Counted from the first letter of the stretch, positions 54,278-62,818 are shown. The stretch: 64,000 nt of DNA from Deltaproteobacteria bacterium (GCA_002719955.1 PBFW01000062.1:1-64000), one strand, 5' to 3'. Notes: generated by a model not told the origin, from the letters alone. Numbers and translations: made by a program.

Positions 54278-54291
54278 CCGGCGTACGCCGG
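54278..54291. other. Perfect 14-bp palindrome upstream of rpmF
   Basis: CCGGCGTACGCCGG reads the same on both strands and lies 24-38 bases before the rpmF start. It could be a protein-binding site, or a hairpin end if the loop opens to the central TA. A second small hairpin (GCCGC/GCGGC) follows about 20 bases away. The role is unknown. Confidence 0.4.
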
Positions 54292-54404
54292 TTCATGTGA
54301 TTGTACTTCGAAGCCGCTCCAAGCGGCCTCGCCCGCGGCTCGAATGCGGAGTGAGTTGCCCAGCATCGATTCCGCGATCTTCGTTTCTTTCCTGACTTCC
54401 CCGC

Positions 54405-55034
54405 CTATCCGCCCTGCCCGCCGCCCTGGTCTTGCTTCAGGCTTGCGAGCACCGCAAAGGGCGACTCGATCTTCTCGTCTTTGCAGTCACAACCCGTCGC
54501 GGTCCCCGGCGACTGTTGGCTGCGCTGCTCGTCGGGGCCGTTTCTATTCTCACCGCAATGCGAGCAGATTCCCAGACACGCATCGTCGCAAAGGGGCTGA
54601 ATCGGCATCGCGAGCGCGATCACCTCACCAAAAAAATCGTCCAATCGAACGACCGATCCCCGATACAGACCTGCCTCGAGATCTTCCCCGAGGCAGAGTC
54701 CGTTCTGAGCGAGCCCCCGCTTCCCCTCCGGATCCACAGACTCGTGGCCCTTGATGGGACTCAACGCCAGCCGGTACGTGTCATGAAGCGGATGAGGATA
54801 GCGCTTGACGCAGCGGCTGCACTCGCGACCCACCCGACCGCTGACCGCCCCCTCGATGAAGACTTCGTCCTGCACCCGGGACGCGGACAGAACGAAGCGG
54901 AAGGGCTCCTCAACTTCACACATCTCAGTCTGGGTCGCCCGCTCCCGGTCGCCCCACCAGGTCCCGCTCACATCGAATTCGAGGCGTTTCGGCTCCTCGG
55001 TCAGCCGCTCGATCTGGATCAGGAAATCGGGCAT
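54405..55034 (-). CDS. yceD: DUF177 family protein (YceD, 23S rRNA accumulation)
   Basis: A 209-residue protein ahead of rpmF. GRVGRECSRCVKRYPHPL is the conserved zinc-type motif CxRC of DUF177, with the C-terminal CDDACLGICSHCGEN as the second half. It is needed for normal 23S rRNA levels in E. coli. I use the ATG at 55034, with AGGAA nine bases upstream; the ATG three codons earlier touches that site. The last 30 residues are Gln/Gly-rich. Confidence 0.9.
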   Translation of the reverse strand: MPDFLIQIERLTEEPKRLEFDVSGTWWGDRERATQTEMCEVEEPFRFVLSASRVQDEVFIEGAVSGRVGRECSRCVKRYPHPLHDTYRLALSPIKGHESVDPEGKRGLAQNGLCLGEDLEAGLYRGSVVRLDDFFGEVIALAMPIQPLCDDACLGICSHCGENRNGPDEQRSQQSPGTATGCDCKDEKIESPFAVLASLKQDQGGGQGG

Positions 55035-55237
55035 GTCCGGCATTTCCTGGCGTTCGCCAAGGGATTGGGCGAGTTCGCGGCCAAATCAGGGAAATCAGGG
55101 AGTAAAGCGGTTTGAATCCGGCACTTTGCGGGCTCTTCAGGCAGGGCCAGGGGCATAGCGCAACCGCCCCGCCCAAGGCAACACGAAGCCCGGATTCTGC
55201 CGGAGGGCGGTCCGACCTGCGATATGCTCCGCGCCCC

Positions 55238-56659
55238 ATGGCCACCATCCGAACTCGATTCGCACCTAGCCCCACGGGGTTTCTCCATATCGGCGGCGCC
55301 CGCACAGCGCTCTTCAATTGGGCCCTCACCCGTCGGCTCGGCGGGGAATTCGTCCTCCGGATCGAAGATACCGACCTCGAACGATCGACCCGCGCCTCGG
55401 AGGAGGCCGTCCTCGACGGGTTGCGCTGGCTCGGGATCGATTGGGACGAGGGCCCACATCGCCAGACTGAAAGAGCGGATCGCCACGCCGAAATCGTCGA
55501 AGCGTTGCTCGACTCCGGTGCCGCCTACCGCTGTGTCTGCGCCAAGGAAGATCTCGAAGCACGCCGAGAAGCCGATGTCGCCAATGGCGGCAAGGGAATC
55601 TACGACGGCTGCTGTCGCGACCTCGCGCTCGGCCCCGATTGCGGCACCCACGTCGTGCGGCTGCGCATCGACCACGACAGCTCTCTGCGCTGGGACGATC
55701 TCGTCTTCGGTCCGAGCGGTCAGCACGCGAGCGAGATCGGGGACGGCATCATCCGCCGAAGCGATGGATCTCCGCTCTACCATCTCGCCGTCGTCGCCGA
55801 CGACCTCGACATGGGCATCACCCACGTCGTGCGCGGTGCAGACCACCACAGCAACACGCCCTTTCAACTCGCTCTCTACAGCGCACTGGGGGCCACGCCG
55901 CCGATCTTCGCCCACGTGCCGCTGATCGTGGCGGAGAGCGGCCGCAAACTCTCAAAGCGAAAGGACCCGGTCTCCTTGCAGCAGTTCAAGGCCGACGGAT
56001 ACCTGCCGGAAGCGATGCTGAACTGGCTGGCGCGACTCGGCTGGTCCCACGGGGATCAGGAGCTCTTCTCTGCCGCGGAGATCGTCGATCACTTCGACCT
56101 CGAGCATGTGGGGCGATCGGGGGCGCAGGCGGATCTCGGCAAACTCGACTGGCTCTGTCAGCACTACCTGAAAGAGCGGTCCGCAGACTCACTCTTCGAG
56201 GCCGTCAGCCCCTTTCTCGATTCCGTCGCGGGTCGCCCCGTCGCGCGTGACGAGTCCATCGATCAGACCCTCGATCTCCTGCGCGAGCGAAGCAATCAAC
56301 TCGTCGAAATGGCCCAGAAGGCGAGCTTCGTCTTGAACGACGAGATCGAGATCGAGGCTGGCGCGGCCAAGAAACATCTGCGCCCGGTCGTCCTCGATCC
56401 CCTCGAATCCCTCGCCGAAACGCTCGGTGCGTTAGGCGACTGGACAATCGAGAACCTCGAACGCGCCTTCGAGGAGACTTGCAAGGCCCACGGGGATCTC
56501 AAGCTCGGCAAGCTGGCCCAGCCCGTCCGCGTTGCGGTCACGGGAACCGGTGCCTCACCGGGGATTTACGAGACCCTCGAGGTCGTGGGCCAGGACCGCA
56601 CGCTCGGGCGCCTGCAGAGGGCCTTGGCGTTCATCCGCGCGCGAGCCGCCGAGGGCTGA
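55238..56659 (+). CDS. gltX: Glutamyl-tRNA synthetase
   Basis: A 473-residue class I synthetase that charges tRNA-Glu. MATIRTRFAPSPTGFLHIGG contains the HIGH-type motif (HIGG), and KLSKRKDPVSLQQF is the KMSKS-type motif (KLSKR). VLRIEDTDLERSTR is the usual Glu-enzyme block. The C-terminal half holds the helical anticodon-binding domain. The tRNA-Glu(CTC) gene lies 4.7 kb away. The ATG at 55238 is used; an in-frame extension is rejected since it precedes the conserved start. Confidence 0.95.
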   Translation: MATIRTRFAPSPTGFLHIGGARTALFNWALTRRLGGEFVLRIEDTDLERSTRASEEAVLDGLRWLGIDWDEGPHRQTERADRHAEIVEALLDSGAAYRCVCAKEDLEARREADVANGGKGIYDGCCRDLALGPDCGTHVVRLRIDHDSSLRWDDLVFGPSGQHASEIGDGIIRRSDGSPLYHLAVVADDLDMGITHVVRGADHHSNTPFQLALYSALGATPPIFAHVPLIVAESGRKLSKRKDPVSLQQFKADGYLPEAMLNWLARLGWSHGDQELFSAAEIVDHFDLEHVGRSGAQADLGKLDWLCQHYLKERSADSLFEAVSPFLDSVAGRPVARDESIDQTLDLLRERSNQLVEMAQKASFVLNDEIEIEAGAAKKHLRPVVLDPLESLAETLGALGDWTIENLERAFEETCKAHGDLKLGKLAQPVRVAVTGTGASPGIYETLEVVGQDRTLGRLQRALAFIRARAAEG

Positions 56660-56691
56660 GCGTCCACGACCGCCGAGACGCGCCCCGCAGA

Positions 56692-57564
56692 TCACAGGAC
56701 ACGAAGCAGCCAGAAGGGCGGCAGAAAAAGGATCGCCACGGTTCCGATCGCGATGGCGGGTGCAAAACCAAAAGGGCGACCGAGGGCCCCGCGAGCGATT
56801 GCTTGAGCACCACCCAGAATCAAGCCGACGAGTGAAGAAGCGAGGATCGTGTCGACTACACCCGCAGGCCCGACGACCGCCCCGATCATCGCGAGCAGCT
56901 TGACGTCCCCGAGCCCGAGACCCGGAAACCACAGCCAATAATCCGCCTCGCCGGGTCTTGGAATGTCTTCCCCTTCCCCGGGCCAATGCTCGAATTCGCG
57001 CCCCATCGCGACCGACACGCGCGCATGAAGGAACGCGACGAACCAGAGCACACCCCCACCGACGAGCGCCCCGATCAACGCGCGGACCAAAGCCTCCAGC
57101 CAGACTTCGCCGTAATGCGCCTGGATCGCGGGAACGACGAGCAGCGAAGCCACCAGGCCGCCCAGCGAAATCGAATCCGGGATGATCTGGTGATCGTGAT
57201 CGATCATCGCCGCAGCGACAAGTGCCGCTGCGAACAAGCAATAGGTTGTCGTCCACCAGGTCGGGCCGAAGCGCCACGCGACGGCCGCAAAGAGCAGGCC
57301 CGTCAGCAATTCGACCGCGGGATAACGAAGCGAAATCGATGTCCCGCAGCCGCGACATTTCCCGCGCAGCCAGAGGAACGAGAGAATCGGGATATTGTCC
57401 CAGGGCTTGATCTGGGCCTCGCACTCGGGGCAATGCGAGGGCGGAAACACGATGCTCTGCCCGAGCGGAACGCGGTGGATCACGACGTTCAGGAAGGATC
57501 CCACCAGCAACCCGAAGATCAGGGCGATCGGCATCAGCGCGCCCGGCGCTATCTCGATCGTCAT
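56692..57564 (-). CDS. pilD: Type IV prepilin peptidase / N-methyltransferase
   Basis: A 290-residue inner-membrane aspartyl protease that cuts and methylates prepilins. The zinc-binding loop is CPEC with CRGC (residues 45-72). The two catalytic Asp sites are in MIDHDHQIIPD and LGLGDVKLLAMIGAVVG. About eight helices are seen. It lies last in the pilA-G-H-I-D run, as in Myxococcus xanthus. Its only visible substrate here is the nearby PilA. Confidence 0.93.
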   Translation of the reverse strand: MTIEIAPGALMPIALIFGLLVGSFLNVVIHRVPLGQSIVFPPSHCPECEAQIKPWDNIPILSFLWLRGKCRGCGTSISLRYPAVELLTGLLFAAVAWRFGPTWWTTTYCLFAAALVAAAMIDHDHQIIPDSISLGGLVASLLVVPAIQAHYGEVWLEALVRALIGALVGGGVLWFVAFLHARVSVAMGREFEHWPGEGEDIPRPGEADYWLWFPGLGLGDVKLLAMIGAVVGPAGVVDTILASSLVGLILGGAQAIARGALGRPFGFAPAIAIGTVAILFLPPFWLLRVL

Positions 57565-57666
57565 CCTCCCCCCATCCGCCGTTCTTGCCCGGACCGCGCC
57601 GCTCGAACTCTACGTCATTCGACGATCGACGCCCCATCTCACGACGACGTCCCCCGCCGACTCGAA

Positions 57667-58443
57667 CTATTTCAGATCTCGCCGATTGAAGATCATCGAT
57701 CCCACCAGAAGCGCGCAGACCGTGTACCCGAGTGCATAGATGAGGGCCAGGACGATCTCGGAGCCGGGGATCGGCAGGCCGTGGACCGCCTCTAGCGTCT
57801 TGTTGAAGGCCTCGAAATCTGGCACCAGCATGAAGACGAAGCTCGACATCGCCGAAACCGAGTCGAGGTCCGACTGCTGCCCCAGCGCTCGCAGGTCACG
57901 CGAGAGATGGCCGATCATCCAGAGCCCGGTCGTAAAGAAGGCGGCGAGCATCGGCGTCGTAAAGGCTGAGAACAAGGTGGCGATCGCGACCAGCACCATC
58001 AGCTCCAACCCGACCATCGCGATCGCGATCCCGTGATTCAGACCGAGCGGCGCCCCAGCAAAGGTAGAGACGAGGGCAAAGGCGGCGGCCATCAAGACGA
58101 GCTGAATCCAGACCGTAGTGGTCAGCCCAACCCATTTGCCGAGCAGGAATTCCGTTCGTGAAACGGGTTTGGAGAGGATCGTGTAGATCGTTCGGCGCTC
58201 GACTTCGTTGTAGATCAGCCCGATCCCGAGAAAGATCGCAATGCCCCCGCTGAACAAGCGAATGGCGGCCATTCCCATGTCCTGAAGGATCTCGTCGACC
58301 TCGACATAGGAGAGTGTCGCCAGCACCAAACCGGACGCGATCATCATGAGACTGAATCCGAGGAGCGTGTAGAGCAACTTGTTTCGGATCGCCTCGCGGA
58401 AGGTATTCACCGCGATGGCGGAGACGCGAACGAATCGACTCAT
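57667..58443 (-). CDS. pilI: ABC-2 type permease, PilI-like
   Basis: A 258-residue ABC-2 permease with six helices. It starts RVSAIAVNTFREAIRNKLLY; a coupling-type helix is in EVERRTIYTILSKPVSRTEF; the end is GSMIFNRRDL. It is coupled by ATGA (58440-58443) to the ATPase gene, so the two form one transporter. In M. xanthus the equivalent pilI with pilG and pilH is required for pilus assembly; the substrate is not settled. Assignment rests on order and family. Confidence 0.78.
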   Translation of the reverse strand: MSRFVRVSAIAVNTFREAIRNKLLYTLLGFSLMMIASGLVLATLSYVEVDEILQDMGMAAIRLFSGGIAIFLGIGLIYNEVERRTIYTILSKPVSRTEFLLGKWVGLTTTVWIQLVLMAAAFALVSTFAGAPLGLNHGIAIAMVGLELMVLVAIATLFSAFTTPMLAAFFTTGLWMIGHLSRDLRALGQQSDLDSVSAMSSFVFMLVPDFEAFNKTLEAVHGLPIPGSEIVLALIYALGYTVCALLVGSMIFNRRDLK

Positions 58444-59387
58444 GCCGTCTCCCCCGCCCGCACGGCATCGAGGAAAACCTCCTCGAGCGAGTTGCGATGG
58501 GGCATCACCGAAACCACCTGGGCACCAGCCGTCATGACCAGCCCGAGCACGTTGTGGACATCCTTCTCCGCGACGCGAATCTCGATTCGCTCGCCGAGTC
58601 CGTGCATCTCGAGGTCGAAACGCTCGTGGATCTGGTCCGCGATCTCCGGCGAGAGCTGGGCCAACACGATATCCGTCCGACGCCCGGTATCGGGCATAAA
58701 ATCCTCGATCCGGCCCTGATGGCGAATCGCGCCCTTCACGATGATCGCAACGCGATCACAGATCATCTCGACATCGTGCAGAAGATGGGTGTTCATCAGG
58801 ACGGTTTTGCCTTCGGCGCGCAGGGACAGGATCACGTCCCGGATCTCCTTTCGCCCGATCGGATCGAGTCCGCTCATCGGTTCGTCCAGAAAGACGACCT
58901 TGGGATCATGGATCAAGGCCTGGGCGACGCCGACGCGCTGGAGCATCCCCTTCGAGTAGGTCCGCAAACGAGCATCCGCGGCATGTCCGAGATGCACCTG
59001 GCCGAGAAGTTCATCGACGCGTGCGCTGCGATCCGAAGCCGACACGCCCGAGAGTCGCGCATGGAAGTCGAGGATCTCGCGCGCGGTCAAGAATGGGTAG
59101 AAATAGGGGTTCTCCGGAAGAAATCCGATCTGACGCCGAAATTCGGACTCCTCCACGTCGCAGCCCAGGATCGAAGCCGATCCCTCCGTCGGGCGGATCA
59201 ACCCCATCAGGATCTTCAGCGTTGTCGTCTTGCCGGCCCCATTGGGTCCCACGAAGCCAAAGATCTCACCGTCGTGCACCTCGAACGTGACGCCGTGCAA
59301 CACGCGTTTGCGAACCAGCCCGAAACCGGGGCGAAAATCCTTGACCACGTTCTGGACGCGGATGATTTCGGCCTTCTCAACCGTCAC
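58440..59387 (-). CDS. pilH: ABC transporter ATP-binding protein, PilH-like
   Basis: A 315-residue ATPase. Walker A is GFVGPNGAGKTTTLKILMGL, the Q-loop lies in FLPENPYFYPFLTAREIL, the signature in LRTYSKGMLQRVGVAQAL, Walker B in VVFLDEPMSGLDPIGR and the H-loop in LMNTHLLHDVEMICD. About 80 C-terminal residues form a regulatory domain. The start is GTG 59387 with GGGGGCGG upstream, overlapping the TPR gene end by 11 bases. Pairs with the PilI-like permease. Confidence 0.8.
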   Translation of the reverse strand: MTVEKAEIIRVQNVVKDFRPGFGLVRKRVLHGVTFEVHDGEIFGFVGPNGAGKTTTLKILMGLIRPTEGSASILGCDVEESEFRRQIGFLPENPYFYPFLTAREILDFHARLSGVSASDRSARVDELLGQVHLGHAADARLRTYSKGMLQRVGVAQALIHDPKVVFLDEPMSGLDPIGRKEIRDVILSLRAEGKTVLMNTHLLHDVEMICDRVAIIVKGAIRHQGRIEDFMPDTGRRTDIVLAQLSPEIADQIHERFDLEMHGLGERIEIRVAEKDVHNVLGLVMTAGAQVVSVMPHRNSLEEVFLDAVRAGETA

Positions 59388-60351
59388 GTCGATCCGCCCC
59401 CCGACCCAACTGGCGATCGGTTCGTTCGATCTCGAGACCACGACTTTCGAAGCGTTCGCGATCGAAGCCCGAGAAGTGAACCTCGTAGCGTTTCCCCAGA
59501 TAGGAAGAAACGACGCGGTCCGTGTCGGGCTCGATCTGCCAGATCGAGCCCCGGGAAAGGGAATCGGGAATGGCATCCGGTTCGGGACTCGGCAGCCTCT
59601 CGAGCACGCGAAATCGGCCTCGAATCAGGTCGTCCACGGACTCGATGTCGCGGCCCGCAAGATCGCGATAGGCGTCGCGTGCGCGCTCGATGTGGCGAGC
59701 CTTGTACTCGATCTCGATCTCATCGAGCGCGGCTTCGAGCTGGACGACCTCGGAATCGTCCGAGGTCGTTTCGATCAGCTGGCGAAGAAAGATTTCCGCA
59801 ACACCGATATCGCCCTGCTGGCTCTTCAGGCGAGCGACGAGGCGCGGCAGATAAGTGGGGGCCCCGGGAAGTTCCATCGCGAGCGAGAGTGCCGCAGCGG
59901 CCTCCTCGAAATGACCCAGATAGTAGAACTCGTTGAAGCCCAGATAGAAATAATTCCGCCAATCATCCGGATGGAATTCGATCGCGCGTCTGAGCAAACG
60001 GTTGGCAAAGCGCACCTGATCCGGGCTGTATGTGAGCCAGACAGCGGCAAAGCGGTACGGATGACCCACATGCGGGTTCAGAGTCGTCACGACATCAATC
60101 AACCTGCCGAGATGTGAAGCGGTCTTCTCCTGGACGTGATCGGTTGCGCCAACGACCTGTACCGCCTGCAGCCAATAATAATCCGCGAACAGCGCATCAA
60201 AGCCGAGCGAGGCGACGTCAGCGACCTGGGGATCGGGAACGAATTCCGCTCCCCGGTCCGCACGCGTCGCCGTAGGAAGACGCGCATGAGCCCAGCCGGT
60301 GCCGAGTGCGAAAATCATCAGCAGACAGACCCGAACCAACTTGAACGGCAT
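59377..60351 (-). CDS. pilG: TPR-like protein in the PilG position
   Basis: A 324-residue protein with an N-terminal hydrophobic signal or anchor (LVRVCLLMIFALGTGWAHAR). The rest is helical with TPR-like repeats (FADYYWLQAVQVVG; RNYFYLGFNEFYYLGHFEEA) and a C-terminal tail without clear domains. GGAGG precedes the ATG at 60351 by eight bases. It lies between pilA and the ABC ATPase, exactly where M. xanthus has pilG, a protein needed for pilus export. I assign it by synteny; sequence identity was not tested. Confidence 0.65.
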   Translation of the reverse strand: MPFKLVRVCLLMIFALGTGWAHARLPTATRADRGAEFVPDPQVADVASLGFDALFADYYWLQAVQVVGATDHVQEKTASHLGRLIDVVTTLNPHVGHPYRFAAVWLTYSPDQVRFANRLLRRAIEFHPDDWRNYFYLGFNEFYYLGHFEEAAAALSLAMELPGAPTYLPRLVARLKSQQGDIGVAEIFLRQLIETTSDDSEVVQLEAALDEIEIEYKARHIERARDAYRDLAGRDIESVDDLIRGRFRVLERLPSPEPDAIPDSLSRGSIWQIEPDTDRVVSSYLGKRYEVHFSGFDRERFESRGLEIERTDRQLGRGADRRDG

Positions 60352-60427
60352 GTGGGAGACCTCCGATCCAGCCCCACGTAAGGAGCCCATCCTCGTGCGC
60401 GGCGAGCAAGCGATTCCTTTCGCCGCT

Positions 60428-61009
60428 CTAGAAATCGTCCCCTCCGAGTGCCCGCACGACCTGGTCGGCAAGGGGAGCCCCACTGTTGATCGGCGGGGAC
60501 TGGTTGCCGCCGAGCCAGGTTTCGCAAAATCCACCGGCCCCGTCCGACTGCGCGTACATCACCACCGAGAGATTGCCGTCCCCATCCAGGTCGCCATACG
60601 CCGCCGCCGTAAAGCACTCGCCGGCCGTACAGGTCGGGCAGCGACTGGGATCGGCGATACTGGTCACCGTGTCGTAATCGAAGAACACGTCACCATCAGG
60701 CACCCAGCCGACGTCTGAGAACGCCGCGGCGATGCCGTCCGAGTCTCGCTTGATGGTCGTCGGAGGAAGGCCGGTCGCGCCGAGGGGCTCTGCAACGACT
60801 CCGACGTAACCGCTGAACTCCGCGTAATAGGATTTCTGGACCTTCGCGAGAGCGCCCAAATTCGCGTACGCCTCCGCTCGCTTGGACGTCAGCTGGTAGT
60901 TGATGAAGGCCGGAATCGCGACCGAGGCGAGGATGCCGATGATCGCGACGACGATCATCAATTCGATCAGCGTAAATCCTCGAGCCCGATTGCCTTGTAT
61001 TCGAGTCAT
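60428..61009 (-). CDS. pilA: Type IV major pilin-like protein
   Basis: A 193-residue prepilin. The leader MTRIQGNRARG ends in Gly before FTLIELMIVVAIIGILASVA, the class III signal, with Glu at +5. The alpha-1 helix follows, then a C-terminal globular part of about 120 residues with CPTC, GEC and FCE cysteines that could form the D-region disulphide. The ATG at 61009 has GGAG seven bases upstream. A sigma-54 promoter lies about 70 bases upstream. PilD in the same cluster would process it. Confidence 0.93.
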   Translation of the reverse strand: MTRIQGNRARGFTLIELMIVVAIIGILASVAIPAFINYQLTSKRAEAYANLGALAKVQKSYYAEFSGYVGVVAEPLGATGLPPTTIKRDSDGIAAAFSDVGWVPDGDVFFDYDTVTSIADPSRCPTCTAGECFTAAAYGDLDGDGNLSVVMYAQSDGAGGFCETWLGGNQSPPINSGAPLADQVVRALGGDDF

Positions 61010-61078
61010 CATGATTCTCCCTGTGGGGCGATCCGCTTCACCGCGGCACGCATTGCCACACCCGCCCAAGGGAGCAAA

Positions 61079-61094
61079 AGCAACACCCGTGCCA
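61079..61094 (-). promoter_or_regulatory. Sigma-54 (-24/-12) promoter of pilA
   Basis: On the minus strand TGGCACGGGTGTTGCT matches the RpoN consensus TGGCACG-N4-TTGCW at every defined position. The GC of the -12 element lies at 61080-61081, placing the start of RNA near 61068 and a leader of about 60 bases before pilA. Sigma-54 control of pilA, through PilS/PilR, is known in Myxococcus, Pseudomonas and Geobacter. This is a sequence match, not a mapped start. Confidence 0.88.
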
Positions 61095-61219
61095 GCGGAC
61101 ACGCACCACGACTTTCATCGGCAAGAGTCCGCCTACCCTTGAGCCACGCCCACGGCTTCGACCTCGGCACCGCGGGGTGAGGGGGGCACACCCGACGCAC
61201 GGCGGATTCACGACACGAT

Positions 61220-61249
61220 GTGACGATTCTGAGGTGCCGGTGACGATTC
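61220..61249. repeat. Direct repeat GTGACGATTC, candidate activator site
   Basis: GTGACGATTC occurs at 61220-61229 and again at 61240-61249, a 20-base period (about two helical turns). The pair lies about 125-170 bases upstream of the sigma-54 core. This is a normal place for the enhancer of a bacterial enhancer-binding protein such as PilR. The role is inferred from spacing and position. Confidence 0.5.
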
Positions 61250-61325
61250 GGGGGGCGGGGGCCGAAGCCCGTCCCCAGCCGAACGCAGTCTTCCAACGGG
61301 AATAGGAGAGAAGCGACCCCTCGGG

Positions 61326-61355
61326 TTGACAGTGGCGGAAGCGTCCGGCTAGTCT
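61326..61355 (+). promoter_or_regulatory. Sigma-70 type promoter of tRNA-Glu
   Basis: A perfect -35 TTGACA at 61326-61331 is followed, after 18 bases, by a poor -10-like TAGTCT (61350-61355). The tRNA begins 18 bases later. A strong -35 with a weak -10 is seen in some stable RNA promoters. No other promoter fits this tRNA. Confidence 0.55.
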
Positions 61356-61373
61356 CGGCCGCCTTCAGGATGC

Positions 61374-61449
61374 GCTCCCATCGTCTAGTGGCCTAGGACA
61401 CGGCCCTCTCAAGGCTGAAACACGGGTTCGAGTCCCGTTGGGAGCACCA
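61374..61449 (+). tRNA. tRNA-Glu (anticodon CTC), CCA encoded
   Basis: The 76-base gene has a 7-bp acceptor stem (GCTCCCA with TGGGAGC), a D-arm region, an anticodon stem around loop CTCTCAA (anticodon CTC, reading GAG) and a T-arm with GGTTCGAGTCC. It ends in ACCA, so the CCA tail is encoded. The D-arm and body resemble bacterial tRNA-Glu. gltX lies in the same window. No other tRNA was found. Confidence 0.95.
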
Positions 61450-61601
61450 TTCTGACTTCCCCGCCCTGAATTTCGCTCTGGCTTGGCGTACCCCGATGGT
61501 CCGCCCTCGTGGCTCGAGCGAACAAGTCGTTTCCGTTGCGCGGTCACGGATGGACCGGCGCCGGCCACGCCGCTAGGACCGATTTCCGGAGTCTTTCGAA
61601 A

Positions 61602-62225
61602 TTGAGCACCGAATTGGCCTTTGCGTTCCTGGATTGTGAGTTTGGTGGACTCGACGTCGAGATCCATGACCTGACCGAGGTCGGCCTGATTCTCACGGAT
61701 GCCCGGCTCGAAGAGTCGGCGGAGGCGCAGTGGCGCGTTCGCGCGCGCCCCGACCGGGTCAGCCCCGAGGCCGCACAGATCTTTGGCTACGACGAAGAAC
61801 TCTGGGCCAAGGCCCCCGGCGTTCGCCAGGTCCTGACCGAGATCGTCGAGATGCTCCCGAAAGATCGCAAGGTGATTCCGGCCGGACAGAACGTGCGAAT
61901 GGATGTGATCTTCCTGGAACGCGCCTTCAAGAGCTGCGGCATCCCCTACCCCTTCGACTATCACGTCATCGATCTCGCGACGCTCTTCTACTCCTGGTCG
62001 CTGGTCGCGGGTGAACCGGCGCGGGCCATCTCCCTTCGCCAGGCAGCGACGACCGCAGGGCTGCTCGGAAGCGGCGGCGTCGCCCATCGCGCCCTGGAGG
62101 ATGCCCGCCTCACCCTCGAGTGTTTCCGGCACTACATCGCGCGGCTGGCCCCACGCGAACCCGCCGAAATGCCCGCCCCGCCCAGCGCGCCAAGCACGAG
62201 CGAGTCCGCACCAGACGCCGGATAG
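61602..62225 (+). CDS. DEDDh 3'-5' exonuclease (epsilon/RNase T-like)
   Basis: A 207-residue exonuclease. FAFLDCEFGGLDVEIHDLTE holds the first Asp-Glu pair, NVRMDVIFLERAF the second Asp, and VAHRALEDARLTLECF the HxxxxD. The last 25 residues are a Pro/Ser-rich tail. I chose the TTG at 61602, with GGAG about ten bases upstream, because the domain starts there; a GTG at 61509 would add 31 basic residues without a ribosome site. It may proofread or trim nucleic acid ends; the exact role is open. Confidence 0.78.
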   Translation: MSTELAFAFLDCEFGGLDVEIHDLTEVGLILTDARLEESAEAQWRVRARPDRVSPEAAQIFGYDEELWAKAPGVRQVLTEIVEMLPKDRKVIPAGQNVRMDVIFLERAFKSCGIPYPFDYHVIDLATLFYSWSLVAGEPARAISLRQAATTAGLLGSGGVAHRALEDARLTLECFRHYIARLAPREPAEMPAPPSAPSTSESAPDAG

Positions 62226-62242
62226 CCAGCGCCGGGGCGAGC

Positions 62243-62818
62243 TCAACCCAATCGCACACGCCATTTTTCCATCGCGCGACGATCGACCCATCCGAAGAGC
62301 ACGACCAATGCCCGGCCCCAGGCCGTCGTCGCATCGAAACGCAGAGCCGAGGCGAAGTCGATCACGATCGGCCGCCCATCTTCCCCCGCCAGGATATTGC
62401 TCCGGTGTCTCAGGTCGAGGTGAACGACGCCGCGGCGATGCATCTCATGAATCGTCGCTTCGAGTTCACCGAGAAAACCCGGCGGCAGGCGACTCGACAG
62501 CGAACGGGAGAGGAACACCCCTGGCCGGTATTCGATCATCAGGGCATTTCCATCGAGTCGACCGAGCAAGCGTGGGATGGCGGGAACGCCCTCGAGCCGT
62601 CGATAGGCCTCTTCCTCCCGCGCGATCAGTCGCGGTGCCAGGAAGCGACGCACCCAGCGCTTGCGTGGTGCAAAATCCTTCACCACCGCGCGCCCGCCGT
62701 CGACCTCCACGAGCAGGACGTCGGGGTTGCCCCAGCCGCCTCGGTTCAACACCTCTAGCGTTCGCTCGGAAATCTCTCGGCGCGAGAGCGGCTCGAATCG
62801 ATCGTGCGAGGGATTCAT
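62243..62818 (-). CDS. Small protein-kinase-fold enzyme (RIO/LPS-kinase-like)
   Basis: A 191-residue PKL-type protein. The catalytic loop is HLDLRHRSNILAG (HxDLxxxN) and IVIDFASALRF carries the metal Asp. An N-lobe lysine lies in RAVVKDFAPRKRW. It is too short for a normal Ser/Thr kinase and looks more like lipopolysaccharide or sugar kinases, with a C-terminus that ends after a hydrophobic helix (ALVVLFGWVDRRA). Its partner may be the small protein 20 bases upstream. Substrate unknown. Confidence 0.75.
   Translation of the reverse strand: MNPSHDRFEPLSRREISERTLEVLNRGGWGNPDVLLVEVDGGRAVVKDFAPRKRWVRRFLAPRLIAREEEAYRRLEGVPAIPRLLGRLDGNALMIEYRPGVFLSRSLSSRLPPGFLGELEATIHEMHRRGVVHLDLRHRSNILAGEDGRPIVIDFASALRFDATTAWGRALVVLFGWVDRRAMEKWRVRLG

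Noticed and set aside
61045..61057. GGCACGCATTGCC near pilA as a sigma-54 site on the plus strand
   Set aside because: The GG-to-GC spacing is 8 rather than 10, and the strand has no gene to serve. The good site is 61079-61094 on the minus strand.
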